Part shown: positions 31,265 through 42,640 of the stretch, one piece after another
Numbering within the stretch: position 1 is the first letter of the stretch
Layout of the letters: each line of letters opens with the position of its first letter
Assembly: GCF_022565475.1 (NCBI RefSeq)
Contig: NZ_JAIUMR010000002.1
Location: 286,398 to 350,397, forward strand
Length of the DNA stretch: 64,000 nt
Direction: 5' to 3'
From: Aliidiomarina sp.
GTDB lineage: Bacteria; Pseudomonadota; Gammaproteobacteria; Enterobacterales; Alteromonadaceae
Notes under the pieces: model-generated
What the model saw: the letters and a program-made list of their open reading frames with translations, nothing else
Database searches by the model: none
Told to the model about the DNA's origin: nothing
Position numbers and translations under genes: made by a program

Positions 31265-32433
31265 TGGCTAGGTCCTTGGTCGGTCGGCTCGGGAATATTG
31301 ACATGTGTCGGCTTTACCCGTTCGTCAGCGTAACAGCCAAGCACTTTTATAAATCGGGTCATCGCTTTCAGCTCTTTCCCTGCTTGCTGCCACTGTGGGT
31401 TTTGTTCGTGAACTGCAAGGTCGACATAGAATAACTCTTCCCACGGATTACCCGGCATCGGGCGCGATTCAAGTTTAATTAAGTTTAACTGATGCTCGCG
31501 CAGCACAATGAGCGCATCGGCCAGCGCACCAGGCTGGTTATGGGTCGCCATGATAAGACTGGTTCGCGCAGGCAGTTGCTGCGGTAGATGAACGGGGTGA
31601 CGTTGCACCAAAATAAAACGCGTCTGGTTTTCTGGTTGGTCAGCAAGATTGCCAGCGGTGGCAATCAAATTAAACAAGGCACCACCATTTTGTGAACCCA
31701 AAGCTGCGAATCCGGGCTCGGTTTGAGCGGCGACATATTCCATTGCATGGGCTGATGATGGATAAGCGAGCACTTGAACGCCGTCAAGTTGGCTTAAATA
31801 CTTTGAGCATTGCGCAATCGCTTGCGGATGACCATAGATGGTATGAATCTTTTCTTGCTCATGTTCCGGCCGCACTAAGATTTGATGTTCGACGGACAAA
31901 TACGTCTCAGCAACAATATGCAGATGCGTGTGGCGTAAAAGGTCATAGACTTCATTAATGGAACCTGATGTTGAGTTTTCAATTGGTAAAATACCGAGTG
32001 GAGCGCGGCCTTCTTCGACGGCCGCCAAAATTTCTCGGAAGCTATCACAGGAGATCCCATGAAAACTGCATTGCCGCCGTGTTGCATAGCCCAATGCCGC
32101 CTGATGCGAGTAACTTCCCGCTGTGCCTAAGTGAGCAATGGTCATGGCGCCGGGGTGCTCGCTTTGCTGCATCCACGCTTGTTGGGTGAGAACCGAGTCT
32201 TCGATGATGACTTGATAAAGACGGGCCAAATAACTGGGGTCGAGACCTAGCTTCCGTCCTTGCTCCATAATGGTTAGGAGTAATGACGCTTCGCGTTCGG
32301 TATCACGCACCGAACCTTCTTTTTCCGCTTTATACTTGGCAACGGCGAGAGCGATATCGCGCCGCTCGGCGAGGGCTCGAATTATGCGCTGGTCAATCGA
32401 TTCAATCCTGTCACGCAGGTCTTTTAGTTCCAT
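31261..32433 (-). CDS. pheA: Bifunctional chorismate mutase / prephenate dehydratase
   Basis: A 390-residue P-protein that turns chorismate into phenylpyruvate for phenylalanine synthesis. Order: chorismate mutase (1-95; LRDRIESIDQRIIRALAERR, IIEDSVLTQQ), prephenate dehydratase (about 100-280; GTAGSYSHQAA, PIENSTSGSINEVYDLL, NQTRFILV with the catalytic Thr-Arg-Phe) and ACT domain (about 290-375; QPGALADAL and ESRPMPGNPWEE, the phenylalanine-binding regions), so feedback inhibition is expected. The ATG at 32433 is preferred over a TTG at 32445. It is upstream of, and overlaps by four bases, the nuclease gene. I saw no leader peptide with a Phe run. Confidence 0.94.
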   Translation of the reverse strand: MELKDLRDRIESIDQRIIRALAERRDIALAVAKYKAEKEGSVRDTEREASLLLTIMEQGRKLGLDPSYLARLYQVIIEDSVLTQQAWMQQSEHPGAMTIAHLGTAGSYSHQAALGYATRRQCSFHGISCDSFREILAAVEEGRAPLGILPIENSTSGSINEVYDLLRHTHLHIVAETYLSVEHQILVRPEHEQEKIHTIYGHPQAIAQCSKYLSQLDGVQVLAYPSSAHAMEYVAAQTEPGFAALGSQNGGALFNLIATAGNLADQPENQTRFILVQRHPVHLPQQLPARTSLIMATHNQPGALADALIVLREHQLNLIKLESRPMPGNPWEELFYVDLAVHEQNPQWQQAGKELKAMTRFIKVLGCYADERVKPTHVNIPEPTDQGPSQ

Positions 32434-32636
32434 TCTCACGTCCAATCATTATTGAAAAAACATCAGGCGTACAAAATAGCATGAAAGTCGCCGAAATTTC
32501 CTCGCTGTTTTTACCATTGCTGCGGTTCTGCAGTGAAAATCAGTTTGCCGGGTAGAGTGTGGTATAACTAACACATTAAGCTGTGACAAGAGTCTCAACG
32601 TCGCAGTCAATTGAATTCAAACAGAAGGACGAGAGT

Positions 32637-33230
32637 ATGATAGCGGCAATTCTAACGATGATGTTCGTCACCGCAGACCCACAGGCCGAAACGCAAATGC
32701 TTGATGAGCGTCCCCATGTGGCATTTTTTAATAGCTTGCAGACACTTTGCGGTCAAGCGTTTTCCGGTCAAAGAATTGTTGAGCGCCCTGGGCGGGATTT
32801 ACTCGCTGGTGATGAAGCTTTAGTGGTGCACTTTCGAAAATGTTCAGAGACGCAAGTCTATGCTCCGTTTCATATTGAGCGCCCAGAGCAGGGCGATTGG
32901 GATCGTTCACGAACGTGGATTTATACCTTGCACGAGGATCACCTCACGCTCAGTCATGACCATCGTGAGCCCGACGGATCAGACTCTGAAGAAACGGGCT
33001 ATGGCGGGTTCACAACGTCCCCGGGCACTGCACAACAGCAACAGTTTATTTTTACCGAGCGGACAGGCGATCAAGGTGAAACCCTTGGTTGGCGGATTGA
33101 AATCGTGCCGGGCGAACGCTATAGCTATGGGACGATGGCCGACGGCGAATGGACGTGGCGAGTGGATTTCGATTTAACGACGAACATTCCAACGCCACCA
33201 GCACCATGGGGTTATGAAGGGCGGGAATAG
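32637..33230 (+). CDS. Hypothetical secreted protein
   Basis: 197 residues with a short hydrophobic N terminus (MIAAILTMMFVTADPQA) that may be a signal peptide. The body has patterns such as HVAFFNSLQTLCGQAFSG, HFRKCSETQVYAPFHIE and a Trp-rich end (GEWTWRVDFDLTTN). I recall similar uncharacterised proteins in Idiomarina-like genomes but no named domain. The ATG at 32637 follows AGGACGAGAG. It lies between pheA (divergent) and uridine kinase. No function is assigned. Confidence 0.7.
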   Translation: MIAAILTMMFVTADPQAETQMLDERPHVAFFNSLQTLCGQAFSGQRIVERPGRDLLAGDEALVVHFRKCSETQVYAPFHIERPEQGDWDRSRTWIYTLHEDHLTLSHDHREPDGSDSEETGYGGFTTSPGTAQQQQFIFTERTGDQGETLGWRIEIVPGERYSYGTMADGEWTWRVDFDLTTNIPTPPAPWGYEGRE

Positions 33231-33379
33231 TGATGAAACGGTCGTTGCGAAAAAGTTAAATCGACGAACCTGCGTCGACATTGCGAATTTCATGTTTATA
33301 AATACGCCAAAATTCGGGATAATGCCGGAGATTTAACAGCGACGCTGTCACTTTATTGCTGCTACTCATAGGGTCTCTC

Positions 33380-34012
33380 GTGGGAAAAACAACCATTATT
33401 GCTATTGCCGGTCCGTCGGCGTCCGGAAAAAGCCTTTTTGCCTCAACTGTTTATCAGGAACTCGTGGCGGAGCTTGGCGGTGAGCGTATCTCGGTGTTGT
33501 CAGAAGACGCCTATTATCGCGATCAAAGTCACTTGCAGTTAGAGCAGCGGGTATTGACGAATTATGACCACCCAAGTGCCTTTGAGCATGAACTTCTTGC
33601 TGCCCATTTACGTCAATTGCGAGCAGGTCAGTCAGTGGAGATGCCGCAGTACAGTTATAAAGAACATACGCGCTTGCAGAATACGATTACGGTAACGCCT
33701 GCGCGCGTCATTTTGGTGGAAGGCATTTTGCTTTTGTGTGACCCGCAGTTACGTGAACAATTTGATATCTCTGTGTTTATGGACACGCCACTCGACATTT
33801 GCCTCTTGCGTCGCATCAATCGAGACATCGAAAAACGTGGTCGATCACTGAGCTCGATTACCGAGCAGTATGAACAATACGTACGGCCAGCGTTTTTTGA
33901 TTTTATCTTCCCTTCCAAGCAATTTGCCGATTTAGTCGTCACGCGCGGTGGACAAAATGAAATCGCCATCGACATTATTAAAACAAAAATTAGACAGTTG
34001 CTTGCTGAGTAA
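33380..34012 (+). CDS. udk: Uridine kinase
   Basis: A 210-residue uridine/cytidine kinase that phosphorylates salvaged nucleosides. P-loop GPSASGKS at 11-18; [35 protein letters not shown] and the lid region [20 protein letters not shown] match Udk throughout. The GTG at 33380 is used because it follows AGGG with suitable spacing and gives the E. coli length (213); an upstream TTG at 33356 is in frame. A nucleoside permease gene follows 55 bases on, giving a small salvage unit. Confidence 0.94.
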   Translation: MGKTTIIAIAGPSASGKSLFASTVYQELVAELGGERISVLSEDAYYRDQSHLQLEQRVLTNYDHPSAFEHELLAAHLRQLRAGQSVEMPQYSYKEHTRLQNTITVTPARVILVEGILLLCDPQLREQFDISVFMDTPLDICLLRRINRDIEKRGRSLSSITEQYEQYVRPAFFDFIFPSKQFADLVVTRGGQNEIAIDIIKTKIRQLLAE

Positions 34013-34067
34013 TGCTAAGCTCAGCGATTAGGAATCAGAATAAGTTCGACCGAAAGGATAAGAAAGC

Positions 34068-35279
34068 ATGATTAGCCTCATTGGTATGGCCGTGTTGTTG
34101 CTCGTGGCCTTTGCGTTTTCAACCGCAAGAAAAAATATTCGCTGGCGCACGGTTGTTCTCGCTTTTGCACTACAAGCGGGTTTAGGCGCATTTGTTCTAT
34201 ACGTGCCCGTCGGCCAAGATATTCTTGGTAACATCGCCTTTGGTGTAGCAGCGGTCATTGACTTTGCAGGCGCCGGTATCGCGTTTTTATTCGGTGATCT
34301 GGGTAACTATTCACAAGGCTTTATTTTTGCCATCCATGTCCTTTCCGTGATCATTTTCTTTTCGTCGTTAATCTCAGTTTTGTACCACATCGGCCTGATG
34401 ACCAAGGTCATCAATTTAATTGGTGGAGCGCTACAGAAACTGCTCGGTACCAGTCGCCCAGAGTCGATGTCAGCGGCTGCGAACATTTTTGTTGGTCAAA
34501 CTGAGGCACCACTCGTCGTGCGGCCGTTTATTCCGAATATGACTCGTTCTGAATTATTTGCGGTAATGGTTGGTGGCTTAGCGTCGATTGCAGGCTCGGT
34601 CCTTGCCGGTTATGCGGGCCTTGGTATCGAACTGAAATACCTGATTGCCGCCTGCTTTATGGCAGCGCCGGGTGCGTTATTAATGGCAAAAATCATTGTT
34701 CCTGAAACCGAAGAGCCGAACAATGAACTGTCGCATATTCCGACCGAAGAGCGTCGGGCGAACGTGATTGACGCAGCCGCTTCGGGTGCCTCAAGTGGTA
34801 TGCAGTTGGCGTTAAACGTGGGTGCAATGTTACTTGCGTTTGTGGCGTTAATTGCCATGGTGAACGGCATCTTGGGCTGGCTTGGCGGTTTTGTCGGCAA
34901 TGAAGACCTGACCATGCAGATGATTTTTGGTTATATCTTCCAGCCATTAGCCTTCATTATGGGCATTCCATGGGAAGAAGCACAGATTGCCGGGAGCTTT
35001 ATCGGTCAGAAGCTCGTTATTAACGAATTCGTTGCTTACCTCGATTTTGCCAATTACAAAGACGAAATGAGCATGCAAAGCCAGGTGATTATTACTTTCA
35101 TGCTGTGTGGTTTTGCTAACTTTTCTTCGATTGCAATTTTGCTCGGCGGTCTTGGTGGTATGGCACCGTCGCGGCGCAAAGATATCGCGACAATGGGTAT
35201 GCGTGCGCTGCTCGCGGCAACGCTGGCTAACCTAATGAGCGCTTGCATTGCGGGCTTCTTCTTTGCCTTGGCGTCGTAA
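34068..35279 (+). CDS. nupC: Concentrative nucleoside transporter, NupC type
   Basis: A 403-residue CNT-family inner-membrane permease that imports nucleosides with protons or sodium. The signature [11 protein letters not shown] and [26 protein letters not shown] and [10 protein letters not shown] are characteristic, including the nucleoside- and cation-binding residues of CNT proteins. About ten hydrophobic segments. It follows udk by 55 bases with a plain AAGGA ribosome site, so import and phosphorylation of uridine are likely coexpressed. The exact ion and nucleoside range cannot be read. Confidence 0.93.
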   Translation: MISLIGMAVLLLVAFAFSTARKNIRWRTVVLAFALQAGLGAFVLYVPVGQDILGNIAFGVAAVIDFAGAGIAFLFGDLGNYSQGFIFAIHVLSVIIFFSSLISVLYHIGLMTKVINLIGGALQKLLGTSRPESMSAAANIFVGQTEAPLVVRPFIPNMTRSELFAVMVGGLASIAGSVLAGYAGLGIELKYLIAACFMAAPGALLMAKIIVPETEEPNNELSHIPTEERRANVIDAAASGASSGMQLALNVGAMLLAFVALIAMVNGILGWLGGFVGNEDLTMQMIFGYIFQPLAFIMGIPWEEAQIAGSFIGQKLVINEFVAYLDFANYKDEMSMQSQVIITFMLCGFANFSSIAILLGGLGGMAPSRRKDIATMGMRALLAATLANLMSACIAGFFFALAS

Positions 35280-35425
35280 TCGAGGCCAAGCTGCACTATC
35301 TGACAAATCTATACAATTAGTCTAGTGAATGGCCCTTCTGTATTTGCGATAATAGCCACCAAAATTTGAACTTGTTCAGGGTGTACTGCGTAAGCAGTGC
35401 ATTCGCAAGTTAAAGGAGTGAACAG

Positions 35426-36133
35426 ATGAATTTTGTACGCCAAGTAATGCAACGCCGAACGAGCAGCTTTTACCTCGCGCTTGCAGCGGTTATCGCTTTA
35501 GTTTTGTCGACTCAGACCGTGCAGGCAGATGAGATTGATACGTCAAACCCGTATAAATTGCTTGAGCAAGTCGCCAACCGTATGACTGATCGGATTAGCG
35601 CTGAGCGCTCGACGATTGAAGCAAATCCGAATTATTTGCGTGACATCATGCAGCAAGAATTATTGCCACATTCGGACTATCAATTTGCCGCGCGCGCAGT
35701 GATGGCCCGGAATTGGGGACGCTTAAACGAGCAACAGCAACAAGCGTTTGTGGAAGCATTTCGTGACTACTTGGTCACGACTTATGCGCGCGTGTTTACC
35801 CAGTACGACGAGAACAAGCATCGTATCGTGTTTGCGCCCGCGGGCAATTATGAGAATGAGCGTCGAGTCACCGTTCGTGCTCAGTTAGTCGAAGAGGGTG
35901 GACGCCCACCGATTCGAATTGAGTTCCAAATGCAACGCCGCAACCCGCAAGCACCTTGGATGGCGTTCGATTTGGTCGCTGAGGGTGTCAGTATGCTCAA
36001 CGCACAGCGTTCAGAAATGGAAGCGTCATTGCGGCAGAATGGTATTGATGGAACCATTCAGCTCTTGCGTGATCGCGCTGCGGTTGAAATTAATCTCGAT
36101 GAAGAATTAGACGTATCTGACTTTACTAGCTAA
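35426..36133 (+). CDS. mlaC: MlaC-like phospholipid-binding periplasmic protein
   Basis: A 235-residue protein with a signal peptide (cleavage after VQA near 34) and the MlaC/Ttg2D domain: NPYKLLEQVANR, NYLRDIMQQELLPHSDYQFAA, FVEAFRDYLVTTYARVF, GRPPIRIEFQMQRR and FDLVAEGVSML, which follow E. coli MlaC. MlaC shuttles phospholipids between the outer membrane and the MlaFEDB complex. Here no other mla gene is adjacent, so this is either a relocated mlaC or an extra copy. The acidic C-terminal tail (DEELDVSDFTS) is extended. Its stop overlaps the convergent barrel gene by four bases. Confidence 0.87.
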   Translation: MNFVRQVMQRRTSSFYLALAAVIALVLSTQTVQADEIDTSNPYKLLEQVANRMTDRISAERSTIEANPNYLRDIMQQELLPHSDYQFAARAVMARNWGRLNEQQQQAFVEAFRDYLVTTYARVFTQYDENKHRIVFAPAGNYENERRVTVRAQLVEEGGRPPIRIEFQMQRRNPQAPWMAFDLVAEGVSMLNAQRSEMEASLRQNGIDGTIQLLRDRAAVEINLDEELDVSDFTS

Positions 36134-37137
36134 TTGCCGTACCACATTTCAAATTCTAGTCCGATATGCCATGCGCCACGTCGACGCTCAGAGAGTTCAC
36201 GACGTGGCCAATGCATCCCACTCCAAACTTCGAAGTAGAGCCAGTCACGTTTAAAGCGACTGCGATGAATTAAGCGAAAACCATAATCATTAACCGGTAC
36301 TTCGGCTTTTGTTTCACCACGGTAGAAGATCTCCGTGGCAACTGCACGCTCCTCTGCGTAGACATGGTAGACCGCTGTACTGGCGCCCCAACGATAGCCT
36401 TCAACGCGTTCAGCTCGTGTGACATCAACTGCCCAACGCGCGAGCCATGAGGGGTCAGGGCTAAATTCCCAATCGAGTCCTTGATAGACACCGAAACCGT
36501 CGCTGTCACGCCAAAACAGACTGGTGCGAGAGCGTAACTGTTGACTGTCGGTCAAGCGTTGTTGGTAGATGTAGCGACCTTGGGTATAGAGGTCACCCTG
36601 CAATCCACGCCGAATACCGGCACTAAAACGAAGTCGACTGGTTTCACCTTGGCTCGGGTTAAAACCTAACCCCAGAATCCATTCGCGGTCATCTTGCGCG
36701 GAACTGAATATTGAAGCACGACGATAATTATCATCGCCAAAATTGAAATCGTCGACACTGGTGCGGCCAATAATTGCCGAAAAACGATTCTCTGTATTCG
36801 GCAGCGGGACTTCGACACGGAAACTGGAGTCAAGTCGAAAGCCATTGTATTCGCTCCACTGTGGCTCGATGGAGAGGCGACCTTGAGCGCGACCTGTATC
36901 TTCGAAACTGCGATTATCACCAAAAAAATTATCAAACCAGCGTGCGGTGCCATCAACCGAATATTCGACGCCAGATCTTAACGAGTCGAGCCATCCAAGC
37001 TCAAGTTCACTCTCCTTGTCGTCTTTTCCTTGCTCTTGTTCAGTTTTATCCTGTTCGTCACTCTCTGCTGGCACAGCAATACTTGTTGCTGAGCTTGCAG
37101 CAACAAGTAAGAGCAGGAGTGGCCAAGGATAGCGCAT
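36130..37137 (-). CDS. Hypothetical outer-membrane beta-barrel protein
   Basis: 335 residues: signal peptide (1-23), an acidic linker of about 20 residues rich in Glu, Lys and Gln (EQDKTEQEQGKDDKESE), and then alternating polar/hydrophobic strands rich in Trp, Tyr and Arg (for example RSRFKRDWLYFEVWSGMHW), ending in an aromatic strand near the C terminus. This pattern suits an outer-membrane barrel of about 12-14 strands. I do not recognise the family. It is convergent with mlaC, with four bases of overlap, and divergent from glutathione reductase. Confidence 0.75.
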   Translation of the reverse strand: MRYPWPLLLLLVAASSATSIAVPAESDEQDKTEQEQGKDDKESELELGWLDSLRSGVEYSVDGTARWFDNFFGDNRSFEDTGRAQGRLSIEPQWSEYNGFRLDSSFRVEVPLPNTENRFSAIIGRTSVDDFNFGDDNYRRASIFSSAQDDREWILGLGFNPSQGETSRLRFSAGIRRGLQGDLYTQGRYIYQQRLTDSQQLRSRTSLFWRDSDGFGVYQGLDWEFSPDPSWLARWAVDVTRAERVEGYRWGASTAVYHVYAEERAVATEIFYRGETKAEVPVNDYGFRLIHRSRFKRDWLYFEVWSGMHWPRRELSERRRGAWHIGLEFEMWYGN

Positions 37138-37347
37138 GTACTTAGTCCATTAAAAAGTTGATTCAACTTCTCAGCTTGCCCGATTCCTAACCGAAGGTCT
37201 AGATGAGGATGATTGAAAATTCTGTAAAGTTTTTGCGGTTCACCCTGTGCTATAATCCGCAACAATTTTTGTCGTGTTTTAGCTCGAAAGTCGTGTGAAT
37301 TGCGCAAGCTAAAGCCACTTCAGCAGTCACGTAGTAAGGATGATGAA

Positions 37348-38703
37348 ATGACCAAACATTACGATTATTTGAGTATTGGCGCAGGTAGCGGTGGTATCGC
37401 CTCAGCCAATCGAGCAGCCATTCGCGGTGCAAAAGCCGCAGTCATCGAAGCTAAAGCAGTCGGTGGAACGTGTGTCAATGTCGGCTGTGTACCGAAAAAA
37501 GTAATGTGGTATGGAGCTCATGTCGCCGAAGCGATTAAATATAGCGCAGCATATGGCTTTCAACTCGAACAAAAAGGATTTGACTGGGGCACGTTAGTCA
37601 AGAATCGTGAGGCCTACATCGAGCGTATTCATGGTGCCTATCATCGTGGTTTTGAAGGCAATAAGGTTGACTACATTGAAGGTTTTGCCAAGTTTGTTGG
37701 CCCTAACACCGTCGAAGTGAACGGTGAGCAGATTACGGCCGATCATATCACCATCGCTGTTGGTGGCCGCCCGACCATTCCGGCCGTGCCGGGTGCGGAA
37801 TACGGTATCGATTCTGACGGTTTCTTTGCGTTGACTGAGCAACCGCAAAAAGCTGTCGTCGTTGGTGCTGGTTACATTGCTGTCGAAATCGCTGGTGTTT
37901 TACATGCATTGGGCACAGAGACGCACTTATTGGTTCGCCAAGACCGGCCTTTGCGGTACTTTGATCGCGATATCATTGATACACTGACTGGCTTGATGGA
38001 GCGCCATGGGCCGAAACTGCATACCTTTGCTGAAGTCAAAGACGTCAGCAAAGACGAAAATGGACTGTTGACCATCACGACCCTGAATGATGAGCAAATT
38101 ACCAACGTAGATTGCTTAGTGTGGGCGATCGGCCGCGAGCCAGCGACCGACAAAATTGGCCTAGATGCTGCAGGTGTAAATACTGACGAACACGGCTTTA
38201 TCCGCACCGATAAATACCAAAATACCAATGTGTCAGGTGTCTATGCGGTCGGTGATATTACGGGTGAGGCGCAGCTTACTCCAGTCGCAATTAAAGCGGG
38301 CCGTTTACTGGCTGAACGTTTGTTTAATTCGGCAATGCCAGACGCGCACATGGACTACAGTTTGATTCCTACTATTGTATTCAGCCACCCACCGATTGGT
38401 ACGGTCGGTTTAAGTGAGCTTGAAGCGGTGGAACACTACGGTGAAGACGCAGTGAAAGTGTATAAGTCCGGTTTTGCTGCGATGTACAACGCGATTACTC
38501 CTTATCGCGAGCTTAGCCACTTCAAACTTGTTTGCGTGGGTGACGACGAGAAAGTCGTGGGCTTGCACGGCATTGGCGAAGGTATGGACGAGATCCTGCA
38601 AGGGTTTGCCGTGGCGATCAAAATGGGCGCGACGAAAGCTGACTTTGATGCCACGGTTGCGTTGCATCCAACCAGTGCTGAAGAGTTCGTGACGATGCGC
38701 TGA
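37348..38703 (+). CDS. gor: Glutathione-disulfide reductase
   Basis: A 451-residue FAD-dependent disulfide reductase that regenerates glutathione with NADPH. Redox motif [13 protein letters not shown] with the CxxxxC pair; FAD-binding IGAGSGG at the N terminus; NADP-binding [15 protein letters not shown] with downstream arginines (LVRQDRPLR) that favour NADPH; C-terminal HPTSAEEF with the catalytic His. The ATG at 37348, after AAGGA, matches Gor N termini; the frame extends upstream to 37300. A terminator follows the gene. Confidence 0.95.
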   Translation: MTKHYDYLSIGAGSGGIASANRAAIRGAKAAVIEAKAVGGTCVNVGCVPKKVMWYGAHVAEAIKYSAAYGFQLEQKGFDWGTLVKNREAYIERIHGAYHRGFEGNKVDYIEGFAKFVGPNTVEVNGEQITADHITIAVGGRPTIPAVPGAEYGIDSDGFFALTEQPQKAVVVGAGYIAVEIAGVLHALGTETHLLVRQDRPLRYFDRDIIDTLTGLMERHGPKLHTFAEVKDVSKDENGLLTITTLNDEQITNVDCLVWAIGREPATDKIGLDAAGVNTDEHGFIRTDKYQNTNVSGVYAVGDITGEAQLTPVAIKAGRLLAERLFNSAMPDAHMDYSLIPTIVFSHPPIGTVGLSELEAVEHYGEDAVKVYKSGFAAMYNAITPYRELSHFKLVCVGDDEKVVGLHGIGEGMDEILQGFAVAIKMGATKADFDATVALHPTSAEEFVTMR

Positions 38704-38726
38704 CGTTTTTATTACCGTTACCGATA

Positions 38727-38760
38727 GAGGCCGCAACGTCATGTTCGCGGCTTCTTTTTT
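38727..38760 (+). terminator. Intrinsic terminator after gor
   Basis: GAGGCCGC..AAC (38727-38737) pairs with GTTCGCGGCTTC (38743-38754) with one bulge, followed by six T. Confidence 0.85.
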
Positions 38761-38846
38761 GTCCGTTCACGAGATATTCGGTGTCTTTGCAATTCGAAAA
38801 ATTCGTCTATGATGAACGGAACACATTCAATTGAAGAGCAGCAGAA

Positions 38847-40148
38847 ATGGATTTGCGTGCCGAACACTCGCTTCAAACCTATAAACAACGACTGCATGTC
38901 ATCATAAATCGCCGACGTTCGCTCAACCTAAATAGCTTTGTTATCGCCGAACGTTTTGTGCAAGCGGATCGTGTGCCTGTTTGGCAAGGGCGAAAGGGCT
39001 TTGAAATACTCGGAAGCGAGCCGCGCTTGGAATTGCGCGGCGGGCATATTCGTAACCCAAATGATAAAACTGCCCAGCACTTCTTGCGCAATAAGAGCGA
39101 GTTTCGCGACCAACTTCAAGCCAATTATCTATCTGTTGCTGAAGGCTTATCATTTTCAGCCCAGCATCGCGAGCCTGCTTATCAATTTGTTGCACGGTGG
39201 CAAAAGCCCTGCGTGGTGAAGCCAGCGTGGGGTAAACAAGGGCAAGGTGTAACCGTCGGTATTCGCGACCGCGAGAGTCTTGATCTGGCCATCGATGAAG
39301 CAGTTGCAGCCAATCAAGGACGCGACGATATCATTTTGGAATTGCAGTTTCACCATGCTGAAGAAGCCCGGTTTTTGGTGGTTGGTGGGCGTTGTATCAG
39401 CGTGTTTAAACGACTGCCACCGGCAATTTGCGGGGACGGACAGGCGACAATTGAAACATTAATTGCGCAACGCAATGCGCAAAAACGAAAGAATCCAAAT
39501 GAGTGCCGGTTACCGATTGTCCTCGATGGCAGCCGACTACGGCGGCTCGCAAAATACGGCTATAGCCTGAACACTGTGTTGCCCAGTGGTGAGTGGTACT
39601 GCATTGATGAGAAAGCGAGCATTAGCACTGGCGGTGACACCTTTGAATGCAGTGAGTATATCGCTGACGACTATAAAGTGATTGCCGAGCAGGTCGCTGA
39701 ATTAGCCGCACCCGTGGCTGTAGTCGGTGTCGATATCATGGCAACCGACTTTCAACAGCCGGTTCGCGCGGATAATTATATTGTCTTGGAAGCGAATAGT
39801 GGTCCGGCGATCACGGGGCATCGCTATCCAAGTTATGGTCGGCCGGTTGATGTAGTGGCACCGATTTACGACTATGCTCAGCATCATTTTCATTTTTCGC
39901 CTATCGGTAGTCAGACAATCGCGGTCGCTGTGACAATATTTGTGCCCAGACAGGATGATCCTTCGCCGATGTGGCAGGTAGTGCTAGATTTACTCGCAGA
40001 GATGAATATAGAACCAGAGGAAAGTGATGCGCCGAGCAGGGTAGTCATCACCACGATTGAGAAAGACTTATTGCAGTTACAACAACGCTTTCATCAAGCC
40101 TTTAGTCAGCAGCAGGCGGCGCTTATTTTTAGCCAACGCACCCCATAA
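38847..40148 (+). CDS. ATP-grasp peptide ligase resembling cyanophycin synthetase / GshF ATP-grasp domain
   Basis: A 433-residue ATP-grasp protein. ATP-binding KPAWGKQGQGVTVGI (about 126-140), ILELQFHHAEEARFLVVGGR, RLPPAICGDGQATIETLI and the metal-binding end GVDIMATDF...YIVLEANSGPAITGH follow the ATP-grasp module of cyanophycin synthetase and of the fused glutathione synthetase GshF. It lacks the Mur-ligase domain of CphA and the gamma-glutamylcysteine ligase domain of GshF, so neither product can be claimed. The extra N-terminal ~100 and C-terminal ~80 residues are unfamiliar. It lies 143 bases after gor beyond a terminator, and is convergent with katG. I infer an ATP-dependent carboxylate-amine ligase of unknown substrate. 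Confidence 0.75.
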   Translation: MDLRAEHSLQTYKQRLHVIINRRRSLNLNSFVIAERFVQADRVPVWQGRKGFEILGSEPRLELRGGHIRNPNDKTAQHFLRNKSEFRDQLQANYLSVAEGLSFSAQHREPAYQFVARWQKPCVVKPAWGKQGQGVTVGIRDRESLDLAIDEAVAANQGRDDIILELQFHHAEEARFLVVGGRCISVFKRLPPAICGDGQATIETLIAQRNAQKRKNPNECRLPIVLDGSRLRRLAKYGYSLNTVLPSGEWYCIDEKASISTGGDTFECSEYIADDYKVIAEQVAELAAPVAVVGVDIMATDFQQPVRADNYIVLEANSGPAITGHRYPSYGRPVDVVAPIYDYAQHHFHFSPIGSQTIAVAVTIFVPRQDDPSPMWQVVLDLLAEMNIEPEESDAPSRVVITTIEKDLLQLQQRFHQAFSQQQAALIFSQRTP

Positions 40149-40174
40149 AAAAGGGCCGCTGTTCGCGGCCCTTT
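40147..40174. terminator. Bidirectional terminator between the ATP-grasp gene and katG
   Basis: GGGCCGC (40153-40159) pairs with GCGGCCC (40165-40171) around a five-base loop, flanked by six A on the left and three T on the right, so it can serve both convergent genes, best on the minus strand. Confidence 0.85.
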
Positions 40175-40195
40175 GGGTTTGTATTGTCGTCGGGA

Positions 40196-42475
<2,280 letters not shown>

Positions 42476-42511
42476 TCAGGTTCTCACAAACTTATAGAAT
42501 CGTTTGCGTTA

Positions 42512-42526
42512 ATAGGCTTTATCTAT
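42512..42526 (-). promoter_or_regulatory. Possible OxyR half-site upstream of katG
   Basis: ATAG (42512-42515), seven bases, CTAT (42523-42526) fits one half of the OxyR consensus. The second half at the expected spacing is poor. A separate perfect palindrome ACCTATAGGT lies at 42454-42463, nearer the gene. Peroxide control of katG is common, but this site is weak evidence. Confidence 0.3.
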
Positions 42527-42589
42527 TAAAAACTTGAGTATGCATCGGTAGAAGCTTCTGCGGGTTAGTGCCAACTTCACGCCTGCGAC

Positions 42590-42614
42590 AAAAAGCCGCC
42601 TGAACAGGCGGCTT
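42590..42614 (-). terminator. Terminator of the blaI-M56 operon
   Basis: AAGCCGCCTG (42593-42602) and CAGGCGGCTT (42605-42614) form a ten-pair stem with a two-base loop; on the minus strand a run of T follows. It lies 27 bases past the M56 gene stop. Confidence 0.85.
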
Positions 42615-42640
42615 GAAGAGTCATAAATAAACTCAATAGG

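Noticed and set aside
38847..40148. Cyanophycin synthetase
   Set aside because: The ATP-grasp domain is similar, but the Mur-ligase domain needed for the second amino-acid addition is missing and the protein is about half the usual length.
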